In this document: one piece after another, positions 16,903-24,208 of the stretch
How positions within the stretch are numbered: the stretch's first letter is position 1
How the letters are laid out: every line of letters begins with the position of its first letter
Source: Paractinoplanes lichenicola
Lineage (GTDB): Bacteria; Actinomycetota; Actinomycetes; Mycobacteriales; Micromonosporaceae
Assembly: GCF_016785085.1 (NCBI RefSeq)
Contig: NZ_JAENHO010000002.1
Coordinates: forward strand, 310,001-374,000
Reading direction: 5' to 3'
Length of the DNA: 64,000 nucleotides
Notes under the pieces: model-generated
What the model saw: the letters and a program-made list of their open reading frames with translations, nothing else
Databases searched by the model: none
Told to the model about the DNA's origin: nothing
Position numbers and translations under genes: made by a program

Positions 16903-17970
16903 ATGAACATCGATGAAATGGTCCGGGCGGCACGCCCCGAGCCACCCGCCGGATGGGCGCAGAGCAGCGACGGCCAGCGCGTCCTGGACGACGTCCTGAC
17001 GACCCGCCGCGCGGCGACGGTGCGGTCGCGCCCCGCCGCCCGCCGGCTCGTGCTGGCCGCCCTGGTTCCGGTGGCCGCGGCCGCCGTGGCCGGCGTGCTG
17101 GTCCTCGGCCAGTCCGGTCAGCCGGCGCCCTTCCCGACCGGCACGAACGGACCCGCGCCGGAGGCCGCGCCGAAGACTGCCCGCGAACTCCTCCTGGTCG
17201 CCGCCGAGCGGTCCGCCACCGCCGCCGCCGACGGGCGGTACTGGCTGGTCGTCCGAGAACACGGCGAGCTCCGTCAGCTCGGTCCCGCGAAACGGCCGTA
17301 CCACATGCTGCTCCGTCTCCAGGACGAGCAGTGGCAGCCGACCCGAGCCGCCGACACCAGCCTGGTGTTCTTCCAGCGGCTCGCCGCCACCCCGGTCACC
17401 GCCGCGGACCGGGCCGCCTGGCAGGCCGACGGTTCCCCCACCCGATGGACCGACGGCGGTGTGGCCGTCGAGGGCGCGGCCGGCCCGCGGACGCGCCGCC
17501 ACATCGACCAGCCGAACCGGAGCCGGACCTATCCGCTCGGCGGCACGTCACTGACCGCCGCGCAGCTCGAGGCCCTGCCGACCGATCCGGCGGCGCTGCG
17601 CAGCTGGCTGCTGAAGCTCTTCAAGGACGTCGGCATCTCCGAGCCGGTCGACTACGCGCTCTTCTGGAGCGGGCGGCACCTCGTCTTCGACCTGCCTGTC
17701 TCGCCCGGGGTGCGGGCCGCCGCATACCGGATGCTCGCCGACGTCAAGGGCGTCACCCTGCTCGGCCCGGCCACCGACCGGCATGGCCGCCCCGGCCTGG
17801 CGATCACCTACACACGCGTCGGCGACAACGGCAAGACCGGCCAGACCTCGCTGATCATCGACCCCCGCACCGGCCAGGCGCTGGCCGAGGAGGACCGGAC
17901 GGCCGGCGAACTGACCCGCTACACAATCCTGCTACGGACCGGCTACACCAACGAGGTGCCGGTGCGGTAG
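16903..17970 (+). CDS. Single-pass membrane protein, CU044_5270-like, sigma partner
   Basis: 355 aa. A cytosolic N-terminus of about 45 residues, one membrane segment (LVLAALVPVAAAAVAGVLVLG, about 47-67) and a large extracytoplasmic domain. The mature part has the pattern I associate with actinobacterial CU044_5270-family proteins that follow ECF sigma genes. No ZAS zinc motif is visible in the N-terminus, so anti-sigma function is by position only. It starts 9 bases after the sigma stop, with GAGGAG before the ATG. Confidence 0.7.
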   Translation: MNIDEMVRAARPEPPAGWAQSSDGQRVLDDVLTTRRAATVRSRPAARRLVLAALVPVAAAAVAGVLVLGQSGQPAPFPTGTNGPAPEAAPKTARELLLVAAERSATAAADGRYWLVVREHGELRQLGPAKRPYHMLLRLQDEQWQPTRAADTSLVFFQRLAATPVTAADRAAWQADGSPTRWTDGGVAVEGAAGPRTRRHIDQPNRSRTYPLGGTSLTAAQLEALPTDPAALRSWLLKLFKDVGISEPVDYALFWSGRHLVFDLPVSPGVRAAAYRMLADVKGVTLLGPATDRHGRPGLAITYTRVGDNGKTGQTSLIIDPRTGQALAEEDRTAGELTRYTILLRTGYTNEVPVR

Positions 17971-18308
17971 CCCGGGGTCACGGCCCCGCCGTGGCAGAGT
18001 TGGGCCCGATCAGTAGCTCGAGAAGTCCTGGACGCTCACGCCTCATCTACCATTTTCGACTTGCCTGCTCGTTCGCCGGAACGGACCTCCGCAGAGAGGT
18101 GGTCGGTTCTTGAGGGCTCGGCTCTTGAGCAGAAGTGACGAGAGGCCGCGGTCCGCACTTCACACAGCCTCTGCATCTCGTGGGTCATGCTCGGCCGATC
18201 AACCGCAAACCTGCAGGTGATCCGTCGATAGACCTGAACAAGGCGAAAGGCGTAGCAAACCCGGGCCTGCGAGCGATGGCGGATCTTCGATCGCGGTTTG
18301 GGGAATTC
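17971..18308. other. Non-coding stretch, nothing recognised
   Basis: 338 bases between the sigma-partner gene and the convergent VapC-type toxin gene. GC content looks lower than in neighbours, and no convincing frame, hairpin or RNA is seen. It may be eroded sequence flanking the toxin-antitoxin insertion. Confidence 0.5.
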
Positions 18309-18743
18309 TCAGGCACCCTCGTCGAGGGGCCGCCACGGGTCGATCACCTCAACGCCGGAGGGCGCGAAGTCGGCTCCGTTACGAGTGACGACCGGCATGC
18401 CGTGTACGAGTGCGGTCGCTGCGATGAGCGAGTCACGAACAGGCCGTGGATCGGGAACGTGCAAAGTGGCGCTGCGTCGGGCAACCGCGGTGTCGACCGA
18501 GAGAATCCGCTCGGCGAATGCGGGCAGCACCTGCGCTTCCAGCCAACGACGCAGGATCATGCCTTGCGCCGGATCGCGTCGTTCAGCCAGGAGAACCCCG
18601 ATCTCCAACTCCTGAACGGTGATCGCCGACACGAACATACTGCTGGCCGCAGCACCGGCCGCCCATGCGACAACATTCTTGTCGGCCCGGCCGGCCTTGG
18701 CCTTCCGCAACTCGGAGACGACGTTCGTATCCAGCAGGAACAT
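18309..18743 (-). CDS. vapC: PIN-domain toxin, VapC-like
   Basis: 144 aa, usual VapC size. The start MFLLDTNVVSE carries the first catalytic Asp (D5); further acidic residues lie in VQELEIGV (Glu), in DTAVARR and in VRDSLIAATALVHG, followed by VVTRNGADF, the standard PIN C-terminal motif. It is a putative Mg-dependent ribonuclease acting on tRNA or mRNA. The start codon overlaps the antitoxin stop by one base (TGATG), so toxin translation depends on antitoxin translation. Confidence 0.9.
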   Translation of the reverse strand: MFLLDTNVVSELRKAKAGRADKNVVAWAAGAAASSMFVSAITVQELEIGVLLAERRDPAQGMILRRWLEAQVLPAFAERILSVDTAVARRSATLHVPDPRPVRDSLIAATALVHGMPVVTRNGADFAPSGVEVIDPWRPLDEGA

Positions 18744-19009
18744 CAGCTCAGATCCGCGGGCCGGGCCAGGTCACGGGACGCGGTGGTCTCGAACTCGATG
18801 TCAGCCTCATCCGGAGACAGGCCGAGCAGGTCAACGATGCTCTCTCGCCCGCCGGTCAGCTGCTCATAATCCTCGAACGTCAGCAGCACGTGTGCCGGCC
18901 GCCCCCGGTCGGTGATGAAAACCGGACCGCTGCGAGCTGCGTTCTTGGCCCGGCCCGTGTCCTGATTGAACTCGCGACTTGACAATCTGGTGACCGTCAC
19001 TGCCCCCAC
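18743..19009 (-). CDS. Phd/YefM-type antitoxin of the VapC toxin
   Basis: 88 aa. The N-terminal VTRLSSREFNQDTGRAKNAA and GPVFITDRGRPAHVLLTFEDYEQL are the Phd/YefM DNA-binding fold; the acidic C-terminus (LSPDEADIEFETT) would wrap the toxin. It lies directly upstream of and overlaps vapC. An imperfect palindrome at 19022-19037, just before the start, fits as the autoregulatory operator. Confidence 0.88.
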   Translation of the reverse strand: MGAVTVTRLSSREFNQDTGRAKNAARSGPVFITDRGRPAHVLLTFEDYEQLTGGRESIVDLLGLSPDEADIEFETTASRDLARPADLS

Positions 19010-19021
19010 CCCCGAATCCGT

Positions 19022-19037
19022 GTAGCAATGTTACTAC
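19022..19037. promoter_or_regulatory. Putative Phd/YefM operator
   Basis: GTAGCAA and TTACTAC flank TG, an imperfect dyad with one mismatch per arm, 13 bases upstream of the antitoxin start. Toxin-antitoxin operons of this class autorepress through such sites. Confidence 0.55.
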
Positions 19038-19202
19038 TCGACTGACGCAAGCGACACTCCCAACCTGTTCGCGCCCGCTCCCACAATGCCCGGACAACGA
19101 GCCGCGTCCCCGCCCCTCAAACTCACCGGCCAGCAAAGCATTCTCCAGCTCAGGCAGCCCGCGAAGGGCAAGGGCAGCAGCAAAGTGCCGAGAGCTAGCG
19201 AA

Positions 19203-19508
19203 GTTGAGGGCCGCGGAGCCGCAGGGTGGCGTAGCCGCTTCCAGCCCAGCCCCGGCTAAAGGGTGAGAGCGGCAAGGGGTGCGGGTGGCGAAGCCCCCGC
19301 TGTTGAGGGCCGCGGAGCCGGCGCAGGGTGGCGTAGCCGCTTCCAGTCCAGCCCCGGCTAGAGGGTGAGAGCGGCAAGGGGTGCGGGTGGCGAAGCCCTT
19401 GCTGTTGAGGGCCGCGGAGCCGGCGCAGGGTGGCGTAGCCATTTCCAGCCCAGCCGCGGCCAAAGGGTGAGAGCGGCAGAGGGGGTGCGGGTGGCGAAGC
19501 CCCCGCTT
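19203..19508. repeat. About 100-bp tandem repeat, three copies
   Basis: Units start at 19203, 19302 and 19404 (periods 99 and 102, the 3-base difference being an inserted GGC). Each contains GTTGAGGGCCGCGGAGCCG, GGTGGCGTAGCCGCTTCC, GGGTGAGAGCGGC and GTGCGGGTGGCGAAGCC. They end at a GC hairpin (19512-19530) just downstream of the tRNA cluster on the minus strand. A frame stays open through them on the minus strand, but it is low-complexity and unlikely to be a gene. Confidence 0.85.
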
Positions 19509-19587
19509 TGGCGCGACGAAGTCGCGCCGGAAAGAACAAGGCGGCAGGGTCTGCGCTTTCCGCAGACACACTGCCGCCTCCGACTTG

Positions 19588-19659
19588 TGGGCGATACTGG
19601 GATCGAACCAGTGACCTCTTCCGTGTCAAGGAAGCGCGCTCCCGCTGCGCCAATCGCCC
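19588..19659 (-). tRNA. tRNA-Val (GAC)
   Basis: 72 nt without encoded CCA. Acceptor GGGCGAT pairs with ATCGCCC; anticodon stem CTTCC/GGAAG with loop TTGACAC gives anticodon GAC; T-arm GGTTCGATCCC present. Last of three tRNAs on the minus strand. Confidence 0.95.
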
Positions 19660-19681
19660 TTTGGGGTACAGCATACTGCCG

Positions 19682-19752
19682 AGGTGGAGACGGGATTTGA
19701 ACCCGTGTAGACGGCTTTGCAGGCCGTTGCCTCGCCTCTCGGCCACTCCACC
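19682..19752 (-). tRNA. tRNA-Cys (GCA)
   Basis: 71 nt without encoded CCA. Acceptor GGTGGAG pairs with CTCCACC; discriminator is U as usual for tRNA-Cys; anticodon loop CTGCAAA gives GCA; T-loop GGTTCAAATCC. It is the middle gene of the Gly-Cys-Val cluster. Confidence 0.95.
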
Positions 19753-19786
19753 GAGCAGGCCCAGCACGACTGCGAAGGCCCATCCG

Positions 19787-19859
19787 AGCGGACGACGGGA
19801 TTCGAACCCGCGACCCTCACCTTGGCAAGGTGATGCGCTACCAGCTGCGCTACGTCCGC
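19787..19859 (-). tRNA. tRNA-Gly (GCC)
   Basis: 73 nt without encoded CCA. Acceptor GCGGACG pairs with CGTCCGC; anticodon loop TTGCCAA gives GCC; T-arm GGGTTCGAATCCC. First gene of the cluster in transcription order. Confidence 0.95.
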
Positions 19860-20050
19860 ATGTCGCTTCGCTCCACCCTGTGTTGCGGGCTTGCCCGGCG
19901 ACGGAAGAAACATTAGCGGGTCACCAGGGGCCTTGCCAAACCGGGGTACCCCGGCGAGTCGTGGGGCGGGGTTCACCAGGGCGTTCCGAGTTATCCACAG
20001 GCCGGAAATCCGGCAGGCGGCGGAGGGTCCTCCCGGTGTTGGATGGGCCC

Positions 20051-21232
20051 ATGAAGTTCCGACAGATCAGCGCGGCGGAGCGCACGGCGACCATGTTCCC
20101 CCTCCAGTCGTACGCGTTCTCGGCCTCGCCCTGGCCCGAGGACGACGAGGTGGTGTACGCGCGCCGCATGAGGTTCTTCGAGACGGCGATCAACATGGTC
20201 GCCGAGGAGGACGGGGTGACGCTGGCCTGCGCGGCGGCGTTGCGGATGCGGCAGAACGTGCGGGGCACGGTGCATCCGATGGCGGGCATCGCCTCGGTCG
20301 CGTCGCATCCGTCGGCGCGGCGGCGGGGGCTGGTGCGCGGGGTGCTCGAGCGGCTGCTGCGGCAGGCTCGCGAGGAGGGGCACACGGTCAGCGCGTTGTA
20401 TCCGTTCCGCCCGAGCTTCTATGCCCGGTTCGGGTATGTCGGGACGCCTCGCCACCGCATCGCGACGTTTGCCCCCGAAGGGCTTTCTCACCTGACCCGC
20501 ACCGAGCTGCCCGGTGAGGTCGAGCGGCTGCCCATGCGGGAGGGGTTCGACGAGTGGCGGGCCTTGCATCACCGGCTGCTTCCCGAGCGGCACGGGTTCG
20601 CGATCTACGACGAGACCCGGGCGGCCGAGTTCCGGGAGGACAAGCGGTGGCTGGCGATCGCGCGGGCCGGCGGCGAGGTGGTCGGGGCCGTGGATTACCG
20701 GGTGAAGGCGTACGGGGCGGATCTTCATGGTTCTGATCTGCTGACCACGGGGCCGCTGGGGCGGGCGCTGCTGCTGCAGTTCTTCGCGCGGCACGTCGAC
20801 CAGATCGCGCGCGTGCACGTGCGGGTGGGCACCGACGAAGTGCCAGAGCTGTGGGGCACCGACTTCCAGGTCACCAGCGAGGGGCGAGTCGACTTTCCGA
20901 CGCACGGCGGGGCGATGGTGCGCGTGCTCGACATGCCGGCGCTGAGCGGCACGGCGGTCGGGGACGGTGACGTGACGATCGAGATCCCGGACGACGAGCT
21001 CGTGGGTGGGTCGTGGCGCCTGGTCGGCGAGGGCGGGCGGCTCACGGTGACCAAGGGGACGGCCGATCCGGCGGCGACGCTCTCGGTGGGTGGGTTCAGC
21101 GGCCTGCTGTACGGGGTGCTCGACCCGATCGAGGTGATCACGCGTGGGCTGGGGCGGGCCGACGGGGCGGCCATAAGTGCGTTGACCAGAATGTTCCCGC
21201 GCAAGATGCCGTACATCTTCTCGGATTTCTGA
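20051..21232 (+). CDS. Eis-like GNAT N-acetyltransferase with SCP2-type C-terminus
   Basis: 393 aa from the ATG at 20051 (MKFRQISAAERTATMFPLQS). The N-terminal GNAT domain has the acetyl-CoA loop SVASHPSARRRGLVRGVLE; a second GNAT-like middle part and a C-terminal SCP2-like part (TVTKGTADPAATLSVGGFSG) complete the Eis layout, and the length matches Eis (about 400 aa). The C-terminal carboxylate, typically on Phe, ends here in SDF. Eis enzymes acetylate amines such as aminoglycosides or lysines. The actual substrate here is unknown. Stands alone downstream of the divergent tRNA cluster. Confidence 0.88.
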   Translation: MKFRQISAAERTATMFPLQSYAFSASPWPEDDEVVYARRMRFFETAINMVAEEDGVTLACAAALRMRQNVRGTVHPMAGIASVASHPSARRRGLVRGVLERLLRQAREEGHTVSALYPFRPSFYARFGYVGTPRHRIATFAPEGLSHLTRTELPGEVERLPMREGFDEWRALHHRLLPERHGFAIYDETRAAEFREDKRWLAIARAGGEVVGAVDYRVKAYGADLHGSDLLTTGPLGRALLLQFFARHVDQIARVHVRVGTDEVPELWGTDFQVTSEGRVDFPTHGGAMVRVLDMPALSGTAVGDGDVTIEIPDDELVGGSWRLVGEGGRLTVTKGTADPAATLSVGGFSGLLYGVLDPIEVITRGLGRADGAAISALTRMFPRKMPYIFSDF

Positions 21233-21281
21233 CGGACGCCGGGGTCAGCGCGGCAGCGGGGAGGAGGGCGATAATCACGGC

Positions 21282-21608
21282 ATGAGAAAGGACTCGATCC
21301 TGTCGTACAAGTCCGAGGGCTCCGTGCTGAGCATCTATTCCAAGGGGTCGGTGCTGTCGATCGGCTCCACCGGGTCGGCGCTGTCCATCGGGTCGATCGG
21401 GTCCTTCGGCTCGGTCGGGTCGATCGCCTCGTTCGTGTCGGTCGGGTCGATCCTGTCCGCGGTCTCGATCGGGTCGCTGCTGGCCTGGCGGGCGCGGCGG
21501 GCGGTCATGGCCAGCGGGGCGCACGGGGGACAGGGCGGCCGGGGCGGACACCGGCACGGCCACGGCGGACGCGGCGGGCACGGGCACGGCGGGCGGGCGC
21601 GGGCGTAA
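21282..21608 (+). CDS. Small nonapeptide-repeat protein with His/Gly-rich tail
   Basis: 108 aa. Residues 4-66 are seven 9-residue repeats: DSILSYKSE, GSVLSIYSK, GSVLSIGST, GSALSIGSI, GSFGSVGSI, ASFVSVGSI and LSAVSIGSL. Alternating Ser/Gly and hydrophobic positions would suit a small beta-solenoid or stacked sheet. A short basic stretch (AWRARRAVM) leads to a Gly/His/Arg-rich tail (about 80-108, e.g. GGHRHGHGGRGGHGHGG) that could bind metal or nucleic acid. No signal peptide. I do not recognise a named function. It follows the Eis-like gene by 49 bases, but an RBS (GGAGGAGGGCG) suggests independent translation. Confidence 0.65.
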   Translation: MRKDSILSYKSEGSVLSIYSKGSVLSIGSTGSALSIGSIGSFGSVGSIASFVSVGSILSAVSIGSLLAWRARRAVMASGAHGGQGGRGGHRHGHGGRGGHGHGGRARA

Positions 21609-21626
21609 GCACGGCTGAGGCCGCCC

Positions 21627-21642
21627 CACCCCCGGCGGGGTG
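21627..21642. terminator. Short GC hairpin between convergent genes
   Basis: CACCCC and GGGGTG pair with a 4-base loop in the gap between the repeat protein and the convergent CocE-type hydrolase. Weak but well placed. Confidence 0.35.
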
Positions 21643-21721
21643 AGACGACCTCGGGTTGTGGGCCAGGCTCCGACCGCGGCCCGCGCAGGCCGGGCGCCGG
21701 GCGGGCAGTGCGGCGGGTGCG

Positions 21722-23422
21722 TCAGCGGGTCGGGACGTCCAGGTATGAGCCGCCCGTGATGGTGATCTGCTGGCCGGGGGCGTTGGCGTCGTAGTAGAGC
21801 GGGTCCACCGTGTCGACGACCAGGGTCAGCGAGTGACCGGCGGGCACGTCGTAGGCGGCCGCCGAGAGGGCCAGGTCGACCTGGTTGGTGCCCGACCACG
21901 TGACGGGGCTGTGGGTGATCAGGCGGGCCGTGCCGAGGCTGTCCAGGTCGTACAGGTAGGCCACGGCCGAACCCTGGGACTGGGTCACGTCGAGGTGCAG
22001 CCGTGGAATCCCCCGGATCTTGAGGGCCGTGCCGGGACGGGCGGCGGCCCAGACGCCGGCGCGGCCGCGGTCGACCGTCGGGAGCCAGATCGACGGGCGC
22101 TGGTTGGTGAAGGCCGAAACACCGTTGGTCAGCAGGACGACCCCGCCGTTGGCGATCGTGTCCTTGTCGGTGGGCAGCGCCTTCGACCAGCCGGCAGTGG
22201 GCGCGCCGCCGAGCAGGCCGGTGCCGTCGAGCGTGCGGATGCGGCCCAGTCCGTAGCGGGTCGTCGACGTGCTCAGGGCCGACCAGTCGGCGTACGACTC
22301 GGTGGCCGCGTTGTCGGGCCGCACGAGCACCGGCGGCTGGGTGCCGGGCGCGCCGCCGGCCAGGTGCTCGTCGAACCACGCCCGTACGCCGGTCCAGACG
22401 TCGTTCTCGAAGCCGAAGACGCCGCCCAGCTCGGCGATCGCGTGGTCGCCGGGCCGCAGTTCGAGGCGCTTGGGGCCGGTGAGCTGCCGATAGAAGTCGA
22501 CCAGCTGGTTGGGCGGGAAGAACGAGTCGCCCCACGCGTTGGCGATCAGCACGGCGGGGGCGTTGGCGTTGATCCGGTCGAGGTAGGTCGCCGGGGAACG
22601 GACGCGGGCCCAGGCCATCACCTCGGCGACGTCGCGGTTGGCCTTGAAGTCGGCCAGCTTGCCGCTCAGCTCAGGGCCGGCGTTGCCGAGCAGCTCGGCC
22701 GCCAGCTCCAGCAGCCCGGCCGACTGGCGATGCCGGGTCGAGTCGCTGAACAGCGAATACACCAGGTCGGTCCAGCCGCTCATCATGGCCACGACGCGGA
22801 TGCGCTTGTCGAACGCGGCGCCCAGCAAAGAGATTCCGGCCCCGTACGAGATCCCGGCCGCGCCGACGCGAGCGGGGTCGGCGGACGTGTTCGCGAGCGT
22901 CCAGTCGACCACCTTGGACAGGTCGGCCATGTCCTTGGGGCCGGCCGTGTCGATCTCCCCGCCGGACGCCCACCAGCCGCGCGGCGTGTACGAGACGACG
23001 ACGAACCCGCCCTCGGCCAGCTTCTTGGCCTGCGCCAGGTATTCGAGGTCGTTGAGGCCCCAGCTCGCGGGAAGGATCACGGCGGGGTAGCGACCGGCGG
23101 CGGCCGGGGCGATCACGTTGGCCTTGAGCGTGACCCCGGCGCCCGAAATGTCCACGAACTTGTAGCCGGTGGTGGCGACCGCCGCCTTGGCGGGGAGAGC
23201 AGCAGGCGGGGCGGCGGGAAGTCCGGCAGGCGGGGCGGCGGGAAGTCCGGCAGGCGGGGCGGCGGGAAGTGCGGCGGCGAGTGCGACGGGTGCGGCGGCG
23301 AGCGCAGCGGGCGGGGCAACGGCGGTGAGGGACGCGGCCGAGGCCGGGGCAGGAAGGACGCCGGGGAGGACGAGGCCGGCGGACAGGGCGACGCTGAGCA
23401 GGATCTTGCGACGGGGCTCCAT
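21722..23422 (-). CDS. Exported CocE/NonD-type hydrolase (X-Pro dipeptidyl-peptidase S15-like)
   Basis: 566 aa. An N-terminal signal (RKILLSVALSAGLVLPG) is followed by an Ala/Pro linker of residues about 30-80 with three near-perfect LPAAPPAG units. The alpha/beta-hydrolase part has the nucleophile motif GISYGAG and AVILPASWG; the C-terminal about 200 residues are the jelly-roll found in CocE/PepX (e.g. VDLALSAAAYDVPAG, LTLVVDTVDPLYYD). Substrate may be an ester or amide; X-Pro dipeptidyl-peptidases and cocaine esterase are relatives. The repeat-rich linker probably tethers the enzyme or allows length variation. Confidence 0.82.
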   Translation of the reverse strand: MEPRRKILLSVALSAGLVLPGVLPAPASAASLTAVAPPAALAAAPVALAAALPAAPPAGLPAAPPAGLPAAPPAALPAKAAVATTGYKFVDISGAGVTLKANVIAPAAAGRYPAVILPASWGLNDLEYLAQAKKLAEGGFVVVSYTPRGWWASGGEIDTAGPKDMADLSKVVDWTLANTSADPARVGAAGISYGAGISLLGAAFDKRIRVVAMMSGWTDLVYSLFSDSTRHRQSAGLLELAAELLGNAGPELSGKLADFKANRDVAEVMAWARVRSPATYLDRINANAPAVLIANAWGDSFFPPNQLVDFYRQLTGPKRLELRPGDHAIAELGGVFGFENDVWTGVRAWFDEHLAGGAPGTQPPVLVRPDNAATESYADWSALSTSTTRYGLGRIRTLDGTGLLGGAPTAGWSKALPTDKDTIANGGVVLLTNGVSAFTNQRPSIWLPTVDRGRAGVWAAARPGTALKIRGIPRLHLDVTQSQGSAVAYLYDLDSLGTARLITHSPVTWSGTNQVDLALSAAAYDVPAGHSLTLVVDTVDPLYYDANAPGQQITITGGSYLDVPTR

Positions 23423-23578
23423 GCGCTCTCCTCATGCAGAGCAAGGGCGGCGAGCCCCGGCGTGCGGACGTGGTGGCACGTCCGTACGGGGAAGGGGTTC
23501 ACCTGTGGGAGGGGCTGGAGCGCTCCAGTTTCGGCAGCGTAAGAGCCGGTTCCGAGAAATTGAACTTCATGACATTAT

Positions 23579-23596
23579 CGTTACTAGCCAGTAACG
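23579..23596. promoter_or_regulatory. Putative TetR operator
   Basis: CGTTACT and AGTAACG, a perfect 7-base inverted repeat around AGCC, 46 bases upstream of the TetR gene start and in the gap to the divergent hydrolase. Position fits regulation of both genes. Confidence 0.6.
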
Positions 23597-23641
23597 TAGG
23601 TCACTTCGGGGAGCAGAAGCCCAGGCAGGAGGGGCGGCCGG

Positions 23642-24208
23642 ATGCTGTACGGGGTTCAGACGCCGCGGCGCCGTGATGCTCAGCGGAACCGGGATGCCAT
23701 CGTGCGGGCCGCCTGCGATTTGATGACCAGTGAGCGCGCCGCCGTGGGGATGCCGGAGATTGCCCGCCGCGCCGGTGTCGGGCAGGCGACGCTCTATCGG
23801 CACTTTCCCGATCGGTACGCCCTCACCTCGGCCGTGATCGCCTTTCAGGTTGAGCGGCTCGAGGCCTGTGTTGAGGCGGCCGGGCAGCAGCCGGCGGCCT
23901 TCCGCGCGGTGCTCGATGGCGTGCTGCGGGCCCAGGTGAGCATGCGTCCCCTCGTCCGGCTGGCCCGCCGCCTCGAGCCCGCCGTGCAGGGCCGCTATCT
24001 GCGCCGCATTGTGGCGCTGTTGGCCGAGCCGTTGAGAAGGGCGCAGGAGCACGGGCACGTACGCCGTGATCTCGAACCCGGTGACCTCGTGCTGATCTTC
24101 ACCATGGTCGAGGGCGTGCTCGAGGGCACCCTGGACGGCGAGGTCGAGGCCCGCGCCGCCGCCGATCGCACTATCGACCTGGCCCTGGACGGTGTGTTCA
24201 GAAGCTAG
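23642..24208 (+). CDS. TetR-family transcriptional regulator
   Basis: 188 aa with GGAGGGG upstream of the ATG. HTH: MPEIARRAGVGQATLYRHFPDRYALTSAV; the remainder is a helical ligand/dimer domain. It is divergent from the exported hydrolase and convergent with the ABC exporter: its TAG stop shares a CTAG palindrome with the exporter stop. It may control the hydrolase through the operator at 23579-23596, and possibly also the exporter (inference). Confidence 0.85.
   Translation: MLYGVQTPRRRDAQRNRDAIVRAACDLMTSERAAVGMPEIARRAGVGQATLYRHFPDRYALTSAVIAFQVERLEACVEAAGQQPAAFRAVLDGVLRAQVSMRPLVRLARRLEPAVQGRYLRRIVALLAEPLRRAQEHGHVRRDLEPGDLVLIFTMVEGVLEGTLDGEVEARAAADRTIDLALDGVFRS

Noticed and set aside
19195..19571. 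Repeat-derived minus-strand frame as a Pro/Leu-rich protein
   Set aside because: Frame stays open only because of the GC-rich tandem repeats; no RBS or conserved motif.
19588..19859. tRNA cluster as attachment site of an integrated element
   Set aside because: No integrase gene and no duplicated tRNA 3' end found in the window.
19991..19999. TTATCCACA matching a DnaA box, as a possible origin signal
   Set aside because: A single box here and one at 27619 are isolated; no box cluster, AT-rich unwinding region or dnaA/dnaN nearby.
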